From Akkermansiaceae bacterium UBA2381 (GTDB lineage: Bacteria; Verrucomicrobiota; Verrucomicrobiia; Verrucomicrobiales; DEV007), in assembly GCA_002344215.1 (NCBI GenBank), contig DDSV01000054.1, forward strand, positions 62,001 to 126,000: a DNA stretch of 64,000 nucleotides, read 5' to 3'. The translations under genes were made by a program, and so were the position numbers. This document shows positions 1 through 8,148 of the stretch, in pieces (position 1 is the first letter of the stretch; each line of letters starts with the position of its first letter). The notes beneath the pieces are model-generated. The model ran no database searches and was not told the DNA's origin. It saw only the letters and a list, made by a program, of their open reading frames with translations.

Positions 1-219
1 AATCTCTGGATCTATCTCATGAGCGCCCATTGCCTCATCCATGCGGGGTTTGTGTGGATTATTTCCGGATACGCCATCTTCGCGATCGCGGAGTTCGTCC
101 TTCACTGGATCATCGATGTGGTCAAGTGCGAAGGGCGTACCTCCTTCGCCACCGATCAGTGGCTGCACATCATCACCAAGGCGGGTTATGTCGCCATCCT
201 TTGGGCCGGACTCATTTGA
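1..219 (+). CDS. DUF3307 family membrane protein, C-terminal part (5' end outside window)
   Basis: The frame is open from base 1 to the TGA at 217-219. An internal ATG at 19 exists, but the codons before it read NLWIYL and continue the protein, so the gene is cut by the window edge. Two hydrophobic stretches (about residues 8-30 and 55-70 of the fragment) flank a segment with HWIIDVVK and DQWLH. The spacing of these conserved H...D and DQ..H patches fits the DUF3307 integral membrane family. The function of that family is unknown. Only about 72 residues are visible, so the assignment rests on the C-terminal signature alone. Confidence 0.55.
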   Translation, partial: NLWIYLMSAHCLIHAGFVWIISGYAIFAIAEFVLHWIIDVVKCEGRTSFATDQWLHIITKAGYVAILWAGLI

Positions 220-315
220 ATGGGGGTGTCCGGGCGGTCCGGGCGGTTCCCGGTAACTTCAGGTGGGGGCAAGACCGGTCTTGAAATCAAGACCGTCGTG
301 AATGAACATTCCCCG

Positions 316-1806
316 ATGAAACTATTCCGGCGATACCTGTTGCTGACTGGATTGGCCCTTTTGCCGGTATTCCCGTCCTTCTCAAATGCCCAGGATGCGG
401 CGGGCGAAGGTGATTCCGGGTTTAAAGAAATCGAACTGTTTACCGAAGTTCTTGAAACGATTCGCCAGGGGTATGTGGACGCCGATAAGGTTACCTATGA
501 GAAGCTGATCAACAGCGCCCTTGAGGGCATGCTCGCTGATCTGGATCCGCATTCACAGTTCATGCAGCCAAAGGTCTTTGACCAGTTGAAGCGGCACACG
601 GACAGCACCTATGAAGGAATCGGGGTCACGATTTCGACAAAAAGCGATATTCTCACGATTGTGACGGCTCGGGAGGATGGCCCCGCCGCCCGGGCCGGGG
701 TGCTCCCGGGAGATCAGATCCTGAAGATCAACAATCAACTCACCGAAGACATCGGAATTGCCCAGGCCGTGGAAATGCTGCGCGGGAATCCGGGTGAGTC
801 ATTGACGATGACGGTGAGGCGGCCCGCGACACAGAAACTGCATGAGTTCGAGATGAAGCGCGAGGTAATCAAGCAATCGTCGCTCAAGGATGTCATGGTT
901 CTCAGTTCGCGCCTCACGTCTCCCTACCGGATGGGATATGCGCGGATTCTACAGTTCAGCGAACCCACGGCGGAAGAGCTGGCCGATGCACTGGACAAAC
1001 TGGAACAGGAAGGGATCGATGCCTTTGTGCTGGATATGCGCAACAACCCCGGCGGGCTGCTCGGCAGTGCCATTGATGTGTGTGGTGAATTTGTCAAAGC
1101 CGGTACCGTCGTGCTGACCACCGAGGGCAAACCCGGATCTGGTGAAATCAAAGTCTATCGCACCAGCGCGGAGAAAAAGCGGAGAGAGAGGAGTTATCCC
1201 CTCGCGATTCTGGTAAACCATTCCTCCGCAAGCGGCGCCGAGGTGGTCGCGGGTGCCCTTCAGGACCTGAAACGCTGCATCGTGGTGGGGGAGACCACCT
1301 TCGGAAAAGGATCGGTTCAGTCTATCATTCCGATTGGGGAAGGAAAGGCGATTCGGATGACGACCGCCAAATACTACACGCCAAGTCACCGTACCATCCA
1401 TGAAAACGGGGTGGTGCCGAATATTGTGGCGACGCTGACTCCATCGCAGGAGCAAAATCTTTCAGAGTGGTTCAGTCGTGACACCTTGTCCCCCGAGGAA
1501 CAAAAGAAGATTGAGACTTTTGTGGATCCTCAACTGGTGAGAGCCGTGGATGCGATGAAAGGGGCGCTGGTCTACTCCGCGGTCAAACCGGGCGAAGCAA
1601 CCGAAGCGGGAGCAGGGAAAGCAACTGAGACCAAAGGGAAAGCAGACACCGGGGAGGTCGATGAAAAGGCGGCAAAAAAACCAGCTCCTGAATCGCCGAA
1701 GTCCCCATCGTCCGAAGCGCCGAAGCCTGATGCCGCTAAGCCGGCTTCCAGTAACACGGACAAGGCCCCGGAAGGGACGGCAAAAGAGGGTGCCAGGCCC
1801 GAGTAG
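316..1806 (+). CDS. Secreted S41 (C-terminal processing) peptidase
   Basis: Periplasmic serine protease of the CtpA/S41 type, which cleaves proteins near their C-terminus. ATG 316 is preferred over the in-frame ATG 220 because it directly precedes a signal peptide (MKLFRRYLLLTGLALL, Ala-rich cleavage site near SNAQ). The longer version would bury that signal behind 32 residues. A PDZ domain follows (GIGVTISTK through GVLPGDQILKINN). The S41 core carries the nucleophile in SASGAEVVAGAL and the general-base lysine in FGKGSVQS. The last ~80 residues are a low-complexity Ala/Lys/Pro/Glu tail with no predicted fold. It lies 17 bases upstream of tsaD and may share a transcript. A second, unrelated-length S41 protease lies at 50029-52365. 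Confidence 0.9.
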   Translation: MKLFRRYLLLTGLALLPVFPSFSNAQDAAGEGDSGFKEIELFTEVLETIRQGYVDADKVTYEKLINSALEGMLADLDPHSQFMQPKVFDQLKRHTDSTYEGIGVTISTKSDILTIVTAREDGPAARAGVLPGDQILKINNQLTEDIGIAQAVEMLRGNPGESLTMTVRRPATQKLHEFEMKREVIKQSSLKDVMVLSSRLTSPYRMGYARILQFSEPTAEELADALDKLEQEGIDAFVLDMRNNPGGLLGSAIDVCGEFVKAGTVVLTTEGKPGSGEIKVYRTSAEKKRRERSYPLAILVNHSSASGAEVVAGALQDLKRCIVVGETTFGKGSVQSIIPIGEGKAIRMTTAKYYTPSHRTIHENGVVPNIVATLTPSQEQNLSEWFSRDTLSPEEQKKIETFVDPQLVRAVDAMKGALVYSAVKPGEATEAGAGKATETKGKADTGEVDEKAAKKPAPESPKSPSSEAPKPDAAKPASSNTDKAPEGTAKEGARPE

Positions 1807-1823
1807 TTGTCCCGATCTACCGG

Positions 1824-2843
1824 ATGATGGGTTCAGGACTCGTTCTCGCCATCGAGACGTCGTGTGATGAAACGGCGGTGGCGGTGGCTGATCTCGATGG
1901 TAATCCGTTCATCAGCCGGATCTCGTCGCAGATTGCGCTTCATGCTCCCTATGGAGGAGTCGTCCCCGAACTGGCTTCGAGAAATCATAATGCCGATCTC
2001 CGGCCGTTGATCGAGTCGACACTCGCGGACGCGGGCCTGACTCCGGCTGACATCGGCGTGGTTGCCGCGACCTCCGGTCCGGGGCTGGCCAGTTCACTAC
2101 TGGTGGGAAACACGACCGCCAAGGCCATTGCGGTGGGTCTGGGGTGCCCGTTCTACTCGATAAATCACATGGAGGGTCACCTCCTCTCCCCGTTTATCGG
2201 ACGCGGCCGGCCAATCGAGAAGCACGTTGCGCTCATCGTGAGCGGAGGTCATACCCTTCTCATCGAATTTTCCGGCATTGGAAAGTACCGTCGTCTCGGC
2301 TCAACAAAGGATGACGCGGCGGGGGAGGCCTTCGACAAGGTGGGCAAGATGCTCGACCTTCCCTATCCCGGAGGTCCCGAGATCGCGAAAGTCGCCTCGA
2401 CGGGTCGGAATGACGCTTTTGATTTTCCCCGCAGTATGATCCAGAGCGGTGATTTTGATTTCAGTTTCAGCGGACTCAAGACCTCGGCGCTGCACGCCAT
2501 CGAACGGGCCGGGGAATCTCTTGAGGGGAGTGTCCTGGCCGATTTCTGCGCCTCTTTTCAGGAGGCGATTGTTGATGTCCTCGTTTCAAAATTGCTGCAG
2601 GCAGCGGAGGCGACCGGTCTAAAGATCGTCACGGTGAGCGGTGGAGTCAGTTGTAATCAAAGGCTTCGGCAGCGAATCGCGGAGGCCTGCGGGAGTAGAG
2701 GACTGGATCTGGTGCTGGCCGATCCCGCCTACTCAACCGATAATGCGGCGATGATCGCCTTCGCGGCTGCCGCACGACTGAGGGCGGGAATAAGTTCTTC
2801 ATCCCTCCATGAGGATATCGATCCCAATCTGAAGCTCGCCTGA
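1824..2843 (+). CDS. tsaD: tRNA N6-adenosine threonylcarbamoyltransferase TsaD
   Basis: Transfers the threonylcarbamoyl group from TC-AMP to A37 of ANN-decoding tRNAs, acting with TsaB and TsaE in the cytoplasm. The 339-residue protein has the usual length. The N-terminal ASKHA nucleotide-binding motif is LAIETSCDETAVA (residues 8-20). The metal-binding HMEGH motif supplies H115 and H119. SGGHTLL and the late VSGGVSCNQRLR segment are also typical. Two ATGs occur at 1824 and 1827 and cannot be separated by the sequence. The gene follows the S41 protease with a 17-base gap. No tsaB or tsaE is in the window. Confidence 0.97.
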   Translation: MMGSGLVLAIETSCDETAVAVADLDGNPFISRISSQIALHAPYGGVVPELASRNHNADLRPLIESTLADAGLTPADIGVVAATSGPGLASSLLVGNTTAKAIAVGLGCPFYSINHMEGHLLSPFIGRGRPIEKHVALIVSGGHTLLIEFSGIGKYRRLGSTKDDAAGEAFDKVGKMLDLPYPGGPEIAKVASTGRNDAFDFPRSMIQSGDFDFSFSGLKTSALHAIERAGESLEGSVLADFCASFQEAIVDVLVSKLLQAAEATGLKIVTVSGGVSCNQRLRQRIAEACGSRGLDLVLADPAYSTDNAAMIAFAAAARLRAGISSSSLHEDIDPNLKLA

Positions 2844-3037
2844 GTCAAGCGGCGGATATTAGTGGCGAGGATAGGATTGCGTCCGGGATCACCGCTTGCT
2901 AGTATGAGGGAGTTCATTCGACGACGAGGTGAAACCAGTCCGGCCAACCATTGCCTGAGTATGACCCGGCGCCCTGCTGCCGGAAATCCGATCAACGTTC
3001 GACAAACCTGTAAAGAAACCCTGAAGACCAGTTATTA

Positions 3038-4432
3038 ATGATGAGCGAAGGAACTAAAAACATAGAGAAGGAAATCCCGCGCCGCCGCTTTGTCGCCGGT
3101 GCCGCGACTGTTGGTGCCGCTGCCGCCATGTTGCCCGCAGAATCCTGTGCCCAGGTGGCGGGAAGTGATGCGGTCAAAGTCGGGCTGATTGGTCTGGGCG
3201 GACGGGGATCAGGTGCCATTGTTCAGAATCTAACGGCCAATGACAGTGCCCGCCTCGTCGCTGTGGCGGATGCTTTTCAGGACAAATTGGACGGGACGGG
3301 GCCTCGTGCCTCGGGTCTTCCCAAAATCCAGGAGCAGCTTGGGAAACTTGGGAAAAACGGCCAGGTTGACCTGCCGAAGAGCCGCCAGTATGCGGGATTT
3401 GACGCCTACAAGGGCGTAATCGACGAGTGCGATCTCGTTGTCATTGCTACTCCTCCCGGATTCCGGCCGATTCATTTCGAATACGCCGTGCAGCAGGGAA
3501 AACATGTTTTCATGGAAAAGCCTGTTTGTGTGGATGCCTGGGGCTTCAACAAAGTCATTGAGGCAGCCAAGATGGCGGACCAGAAAAACCGCAAAGTGGT
3601 CGTCGGACTGCAGCGCCACTATCAGGATGTCTATCTCGAAGCCTTCAAGAAAGTTCACGAGGAAAAGCTCATTGGTGAGATCGTGAGCGGTCAGGTCTGG
3701 TGGAACGGAAACCGTCCCTGGATCATCGAACGTCAGCCCGGCTGGACCGAGATGGAGTATCAGATGCGCAACTGGTATCACTTCAACTGGTTGTGCGGCG
3801 ATCACATCTCCGAGCAGCACGTGCACAACATTGACGTGATGAACTGGTTCGTGAGCGGAGATTCCGTCAACGGAGGAAACCCGGTCGTCGCCCAGGGGAT
3901 GGGAGGCCGCGCCGGAACCGAGCCGAGGTCAGTGGGAGAGATCTTTGATCACCATTATGTCGAATTCCGCTATGGCCAGCCCGAAGGGGGAGTGGTGCTC
4001 AACAGTCAGTGCCGCCATATCAAGGGAACCTGGAGCAAGGTGGCCGAAGAGATTCACGGGACCGAGGGGATTCTCTACCTCGGCGCCGGACGGATCACCG
4101 ATCTGAAAGGCCAGGTGAAATGGCAGTACCGGGCTCCCCGCTCGGGCGACCCGAACCCCTATCAGGTCGAGCACGATCATCTTTACAAAGCCATCACCGA
4201 GGATACCCCTCTCAACAACGCCTACTACGGGGCAAAGAGCTCCTTCACGAGTGCTCTGGGTCGTCTCGCGACTTACAGCGGACAGGAAGTGAAGTGGGAC
4301 GATGCGGTGAAGTCGAACTTCAGCATCATGCCGAAAGAGTATGACATGAACGCCGAGGCACCGGTAAAACCGGATGCCGACGGCAACTATCAGGTGGCGA
4401 TTCCAGGAGATTGGAAGCTTCCCTGGGCCTGA
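3038..4432 (+). CDS. Tat-exported Gfo/Idh/MocA family oxidoreductase
   Basis: NAD(P)-dependent dehydrogenase of the glucose-fructose oxidoreductase family, probably acting on a sugar or inositol-like substrate in the periplasm. Residues 14-40 form a twin-arginine signal (PRRRFVAGAAT followed by an Ala-rich h-region and a cleavage site near CAQ). The Rossmann fold starts at VGLIGLGGRGSG (about 48-59). The family's catalytic EKP motif is at 160-162. The C-terminal half is the usual alpha/beta substrate domain with HVHNIDVMNW. Tat-exported, ~460-residue versions are abundant in Planctomycetes and Verrucomicrobia. Substrate cannot be predicted. A strong terminator follows at 4491-4519, so this is probably monocistronic. 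Confidence 0.9.
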   Translation: MMSEGTKNIEKEIPRRRFVAGAATVGAAAAMLPAESCAQVAGSDAVKVGLIGLGGRGSGAIVQNLTANDSARLVAVADAFQDKLDGTGPRASGLPKIQEQLGKLGKNGQVDLPKSRQYAGFDAYKGVIDECDLVVIATPPGFRPIHFEYAVQQGKHVFMEKPVCVDAWGFNKVIEAAKMADQKNRKVVVGLQRHYQDVYLEAFKKVHEEKLIGEIVSGQVWWNGNRPWIIERQPGWTEMEYQMRNWYHFNWLCGDHISEQHVHNIDVMNWFVSGDSVNGGNPVVAQGMGGRAGTEPRSVGEIFDHHYVEFRYGQPEGGVVLNSQCRHIKGTWSKVAEEIHGTEGILYLGAGRITDLKGQVKWQYRAPRSGDPNPYQVEHDHLYKAITEDTPLNNAYYGAKSSFTSALGRLATYSGQEVKWDDAVKSNFSIMPKEYDMNAEAPVKPDADGNYQVAIPGDWKLPWA

Positions 4433-4490
4433 CCGCCCGGATTTCCGGGTTCCCGCAGGGGAATCCGGTGATTTGACTCCGGTTTTAAAG

Positions 4491-4519
4491 CGGCTCTTGT
4501 GAAAACAAGAGCCGTTTTT
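4491..4519 (+). terminator. Intrinsic terminator after the oxidoreductase gene
   Basis: A perfect 10-bp stem (CGGCTCTTGT / ACAAGAGCCG) closed by a GAAA tetraloop is followed directly by TTTTT. It sits 59 bases after the stop at 4432. It lies in the 309-base gene-free stretch 4433-4741, whose remaining part holds the hairpin at 4550-4575 and an AT-rich run (about 4620-4740) just before the next gene. Confidence 0.9.
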
Positions 4520-4549
4520 CGTGAAACAGAGCCACCCGTAAAAGAAGAA

Positions 4550-4575
4550 ACCGCTCAGCCCGAAGGCTGAGCGGT
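4550..4575 (-). terminator. Second hairpin, possible bidirectional or minus-strand terminator
   Basis: A perfect 11-bp stem (ACCGCTCAGCC / GGCTGAGCGGT) with a CGAA loop. Read on the minus strand it is followed by TTCTTCTTTT, which suits a minus-strand terminator. No minus-strand gene ends here, so it may act as an insulator or as a backup to the upstream terminator. The C(N)AA loop design is the same as at 17771-17794. Confidence 0.5.
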
Positions 4576-4741
4576 CTCGAAACACGAAACACAAACAGAC
4601 AGTTACCGAGAAAGTAACCACCAAATAATACCTGATTGTTAATTAATGTCAATAATTTGGGGATAAAAAATTCATTTATTTCTGCGACTCATCATCATTC
4701 GCTCATTTCGATCTTTGGTGTAAATTTGGTGCTCCAAAATC

Positions 4742-5419
4742 ATGACTCGACGGTATCTCATCCAAGTTTCTGCCATCTCACTCGGGGGCATCGCCTTCGT
4801 GGGGGCTTTGTTTCAAGTATCCTGCGCGACCAAGCCGGCTGCCCAACCGACCAGTATGGCCGTTCGCTACGGGACGATTACGAATCCAGCCGACCTGAAT
4901 GTAAAGGTCAGTTTGAGCAACCGGGCCGTCTATATCTTTGAGAAAAACGAACCCCGCTTTGTGGCCGCCGTCTCGATTGGTACCCCGAGCGACCCGACTC
5001 CGACCGGTTCTTTCAAGGCCTTCAACAAGATCCCGAACAAGCGATCCAACACCTACGGGTTCTATGTCAAAGGGGAGGAGATCATTCCCGGTAAAGTTTC
5101 AGGCAAGCCCGCAGGCTATCGGTATGTGGGTTATCCCATGCCCTGGTGGGTCGAATTCAAATCTGGATACGGGTTCCACGCCGGCGCCGTCTGGCCTACC
5201 CCGAGGACACACGGATGCCTTCGTCTTCACCGGACGATCGCAAAGGACTTTTTCACGATGGTCAATGAAGGCACTCCCATCCACATCGCCCAGTCTCTTC
5301 CGGAAGATGCGACCATTGGACAAAATGTTCCCCGGCCGACTGACTTCGATCACCCGGATTCTCCCCGCTCTGTCCTCATCACCAATGCACCGTTCGAGTC
5401 GACGGATGTGCTTTTCTAA
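4742..5419 (+). CDS. L,D-transpeptidase (YkuD domain) lipoprotein
   Basis: Cell-wall enzyme that forms 3-3 peptidoglycan cross-links or attaches proteins to the stem peptide. The YkuD catalytic signature is clear: H146, then H157-G-C159-L-R161 (THGCLR), with C159 the nucleophile. The N-terminus is a lipoprotein-like signal (hydrophobic residues 8-27 ending FQVSC, so Cys28 would be lipidated). The 225-residue length is normal for a single-domain enzyme. The start follows an AT-rich leader of about 120 bases and there is no closely upstream gene, so it probably has its own promoter. Confidence 0.9.
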   Translation: MTRRYLIQVSAISLGGIAFVGALFQVSCATKPAAQPTSMAVRYGTITNPADLNVKVSLSNRAVYIFEKNEPRFVAAVSIGTPSDPTPTGSFKAFNKIPNKRSNTYGFYVKGEEIIPGKVSGKPAGYRYVGYPMPWWVEFKSGYGFHAGAVWPTPRTHGCLRLHRTIAKDFFTMVNEGTPIHIAQSLPEDATIGQNVPRPTDFDHPDSPRSVLITNAPFESTDVLF

Positions 5420-5444
5420 GCGTAATCATCCGTAGCTTATCCTG

Positions 5445-6668
5445 ATGCCTCCTGATCCTGACCGCCAAAGTCGACGCGTGAACGTCCGCACCCCCGAGGT
5501 GATGGAGCGGGTCCAGGCCGAGGTGGCGAAGCACTATCAAAGTTCGATTGTGGAAAAAGTGAGGGCGCGGGACGGGGTTCTCACGATAGGGAACACGACC
5601 ATCCGCCTCGCCCGGCAGTTCGGATTCTGCTATGGCGTGGAGCGGGCGATCGACCTTGCCTACGCTTCGAGGCGCGTCTTCCCGGATAACCGGATCTTTC
5701 TAATCGGGGAGATCATTCACAACCCGGAGGTGAACCGTCAGCTGGAGGCAATGAATATCGTCTCGCTTCCGTGGAAGGAGATGGACGGTCAGTATGATGA
5801 CCTGACCCCCGAGGACGTCGTGATTGTTCCGGCCTTCGGGGCTCCAATTTCGTTTATGGACAAAGTGGAGTCACGGGGATGCCGCACCGTGGACACGACC
5901 TGTGGCGACGTGATGAAAGTCTGGAAACGCGTCCGCGGATTTGCCCGAGATGGGGTGACCTCGATTATCCACGGAAAAGCCGATCACGAGGAAACGAGGG
6001 CGACGGCCTCCCGCGCTGCCGGAGATGATGGTAAAGGGCACTACCTGATCGTTTTGACTCTCGCCGACGTCGACTACGTTTGTGACTACATTCTGAATGG
6101 CGGCGATTCCGAGTCATTTCGAGCCCGCTTTAACGGGGCGATGTCGGAGGGATTCAATCCGGATCGTGATCTCGTGCAGGTAGGCGTGGCGAATCAAACC
6201 ACGATGTTAAAATCGGAGACCGAGGAGATCCAGCGGCGGATCAGGGAAGTGATCACCCGTCGGGACGGGCATGCCGACAATTTTCTGGTTTTTGACACGA
6301 TCTGCGGTGCCACTCAGGAGCGGCAGGATGCTCTTTTCGAGCTTCTGAAGCATACCATGAACCTGCTTCTGGTTGTCGGCGGATATAACAGCTCCAACAC
6401 CACCCACCTTGTCGAGATCGGCGAGAAGGAACTGCCGACCTTCTTTATCCGTAGCGCGGAGTGCATCGTCTCTCTCGAGGAAATTGTGCACTACGACCTC
6501 CATCGGAAAGAGGAGATCAGCGCCTACTCGGCTGCGTTCAGCACTGACGAGCACGTCGTGGTGGGAATCACCGCCGGAGCCTCCTGTCCCAGCAACCTCA
6601 TTGAGGAGGCGATTCTAAAGGTTTTCGAACTTCGCGGAATCGAAGCGTCGGCAGTACACGCGGCCTGA
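5445..6668 (+). CDS. ispH: 4-hydroxy-3-methylbut-2-enyl diphosphate reductase (long form)
   Basis: Last enzyme of the MEP isoprenoid pathway, reducing HMBPP to IPP and DMAPP with a [4Fe-4S] cluster. The three cluster cysteines are C62 (FGFCYGVERA), C153 (TTCGDVMK) and C287 (TICGATQERQ). The substrate-binding IIHNPEV and FNTT-type segment (VANQTTMLKSE) are present. At 407 residues it is the long form known from cyanobacteria and plastids, not the ~310-residue E. coli form. It has an N-terminal helix-rich leader (residues 1-50) and an insert near 165-235. The gene converges on the GTPase gene with only 7 bases between the stops. Confidence 0.95.
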   Translation: MPPDPDRQSRRVNVRTPEVMERVQAEVAKHYQSSIVEKVRARDGVLTIGNTTIRLARQFGFCYGVERAIDLAYASRRVFPDNRIFLIGEIIHNPEVNRQLEAMNIVSLPWKEMDGQYDDLTPEDVVIVPAFGAPISFMDKVESRGCRTVDTTCGDVMKVWKRVRGFARDGVTSIIHGKADHEETRATASRAAGDDGKGHYLIVLTLADVDYVCDYILNGGDSESFRARFNGAMSEGFNPDRDLVQVGVANQTTMLKSETEEIQRRIREVITRRDGHADNFLVFDTICGATQERQDALFELLKHTMNLLLVVGGYNSSNTTHLVEIGEKELPTFFIRSAECIVSLEEIVHYDLHRKEEISAYSAAFSTDEHVVVGITAGASCPSNLIEEAILKVFELRGIEASAVHAA

Positions 6669-6675
6669 CTTCGCC

Positions 6676-8145
6676 CTAGCGGCGTTTGAAGATCGAGGCG
6701 CTGTCGGGGTAGAGTTCGCGAAAAACCGTTTCAAGGAGGTGGCGCACCAGCGTCCGGATTTTCCCTTTGGCGAGACTCCCGGGGTCCGAGGCGATTCCTC
6801 CCTTCTTCCAAAGCGCGTGCCAGTCCGCTGACTCGGCGGCCATCGCGGTATCGACGAGTTCCTTCCAGCGGGCCGGGTTGTTGACCGGGTCCCTCCAGGC
6901 TCCGCGGCCGCGGCCGAAGTGGGAAACCGCGAGGTAAAGCATGAGAATCGATTTCACCTGGTCGAGGAACTGGGCTTCGCTCCAACGCACCATGTTCTGA
7001 CCGGTCTGAGTGAGATTATAGCCCCGGGCGAGAGCATAGGTGGTGGCTCCCCCGACGATCATTCCGACGATTGCCCCTCCTCCCAGTGAGAATCCGCCTG
7101 TCGCGAGGTCAGCGCACAGTCCTCCGAGAAGGCCTGAGCCCACTCCTCCAAGAACCGCCATGACGGATTCCTCGACATCCCGCTTCACCGCGAGGGCTTC
7201 ACAGGAGGATCTCGCGAGTCGGGCCGCCGTCTCTCCGGATAGGCCGTTCAGAGTGATGAGACGATTTACCGTTACCGCCGTCTTTTTTGAAAGCCTTTCA
7301 TACATCCTGCCCTGGATGCGTTCATAAGTGCGATTTCTCTCGTTCCTCTGAACCAGTTCCTTCACCTTCTCAAAGAGACCTCTCTGAGGGAGCGGTTCGG
7401 TGTCGCAGAGGGCGAAACTGACGAGCTCTGCGATGGCATCGACCGCCTCGTCGAAGATGCCGAGGTTGCGCGAGATCCACGCTCCGGTCAGATAAGTTGC
7501 CGTCTTCTGCTTTTGTCCGCTCACAACAGTGCCGGCTTGGGCGAGAATCTGATGCTCCTGCGTCCAGCAGCGGGTGAAGGCATCGAGTGTTGAGACGTGT
7601 TTGACGATGGTGTTCTTCGCGAGGTGAGCCCGCCACTCCGATTCGTTCTGCCGGTCACGCTCTCGATTGGGTTCTCCCGTCTGATTGAGGAAGACAAGGA
7701 CGGGCTTCCCAATCCACTCAATGATTTCGATCTCGAGATCCACATAGCCGATCGTGGAGGGGGATTGGGAGGCATCGACCAGATAGATCACCACATCGGC
7801 ATCCGCCTGCATGTTGCGGATCGCCTCCTGGCTGCACCAGAGCGAGCGGTTCAGGCTCCTGTCCCAGACCTGATGGAGAATCCAGCCCACTGGATTTTGA
7901 CTCGCACGGAGCCGGCCGGCGAGCTTGGCGAGGTTGGAGCCGAAGCCGGGTGTGTCCCAGAGTTTTGCCGAGTAGCCCCCCTCTTCAATCAGGGGATAGG
8001 ATTCCGGCACGATCGTGACGTGGGCACTGTCAGCCACTTCGCCGACGTCACGCCTCAGGAGTGTCCTTGCCAGAGCTGTCTTTCCCACATTCGTGTGCGA
8101 GATGAGGCTGAGGACGATCTCTTTGTCTGACGCGGAAGCGGACAT
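6676..8145 (-). CDS. P-loop GTPase with DUF3482 domain
   Basis: Small-GTPase-like domain (residues ~8-200) followed by the DUF3482 region. The P-loop reads SHTNVGKTALAR, with Ser where the first Gly of GxxxxGKT is usual. The G3 motif is WDTPGFG. FLNQTGE takes the place of NKxD (G4). A Gly-rich hydrophobic stretch (about 325-365: VLGGVGSGLLGGL, GGGAIVGMIVGGAT) could insert into membrane. It lies 3 bases downstream of the DUF2868 gene, and this GTPase/DUF2868 pairing recurs in other bacteria. The role of the pair is unknown; membrane remodelling or transport are guesses. Confidence 0.85.
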   Translation of the reverse strand: MSASASDKEIVLSLISHTNVGKTALARTLLRRDVGEVADSAHVTIVPESYPLIEEGGYSAKLWDTPGFGSNLAKLAGRLRASQNPVGWILHQVWDRSLNRSLWCSQEAIRNMQADADVVIYLVDASQSPSTIGYVDLEIEIIEWIGKPVLVFLNQTGEPNRERDRQNESEWRAHLAKNTIVKHVSTLDAFTRCWTQEHQILAQAGTVVSGQKQKTATYLTGAWISRNLGIFDEAVDAIAELVSFALCDTEPLPQRGLFEKVKELVQRNERNRTYERIQGRMYERLSKKTAVTVNRLITLNGLSGETAARLARSSCEALAVKRDVEESVMAVLGGVGSGLLGGLCADLATGGFSLGGGAIVGMIVGGATTYALARGYNLTQTGQNMVRWSEAQFLDQVKSILMLYLAVSHFGRGRGAWRDPVNNPARWKELVDTAMAAESADWHALWKKGGIASDPGSLAKGKIRTLVRHLLETVFRELYPDSASIFKRR

Positions 8146-8148
8146 GGC

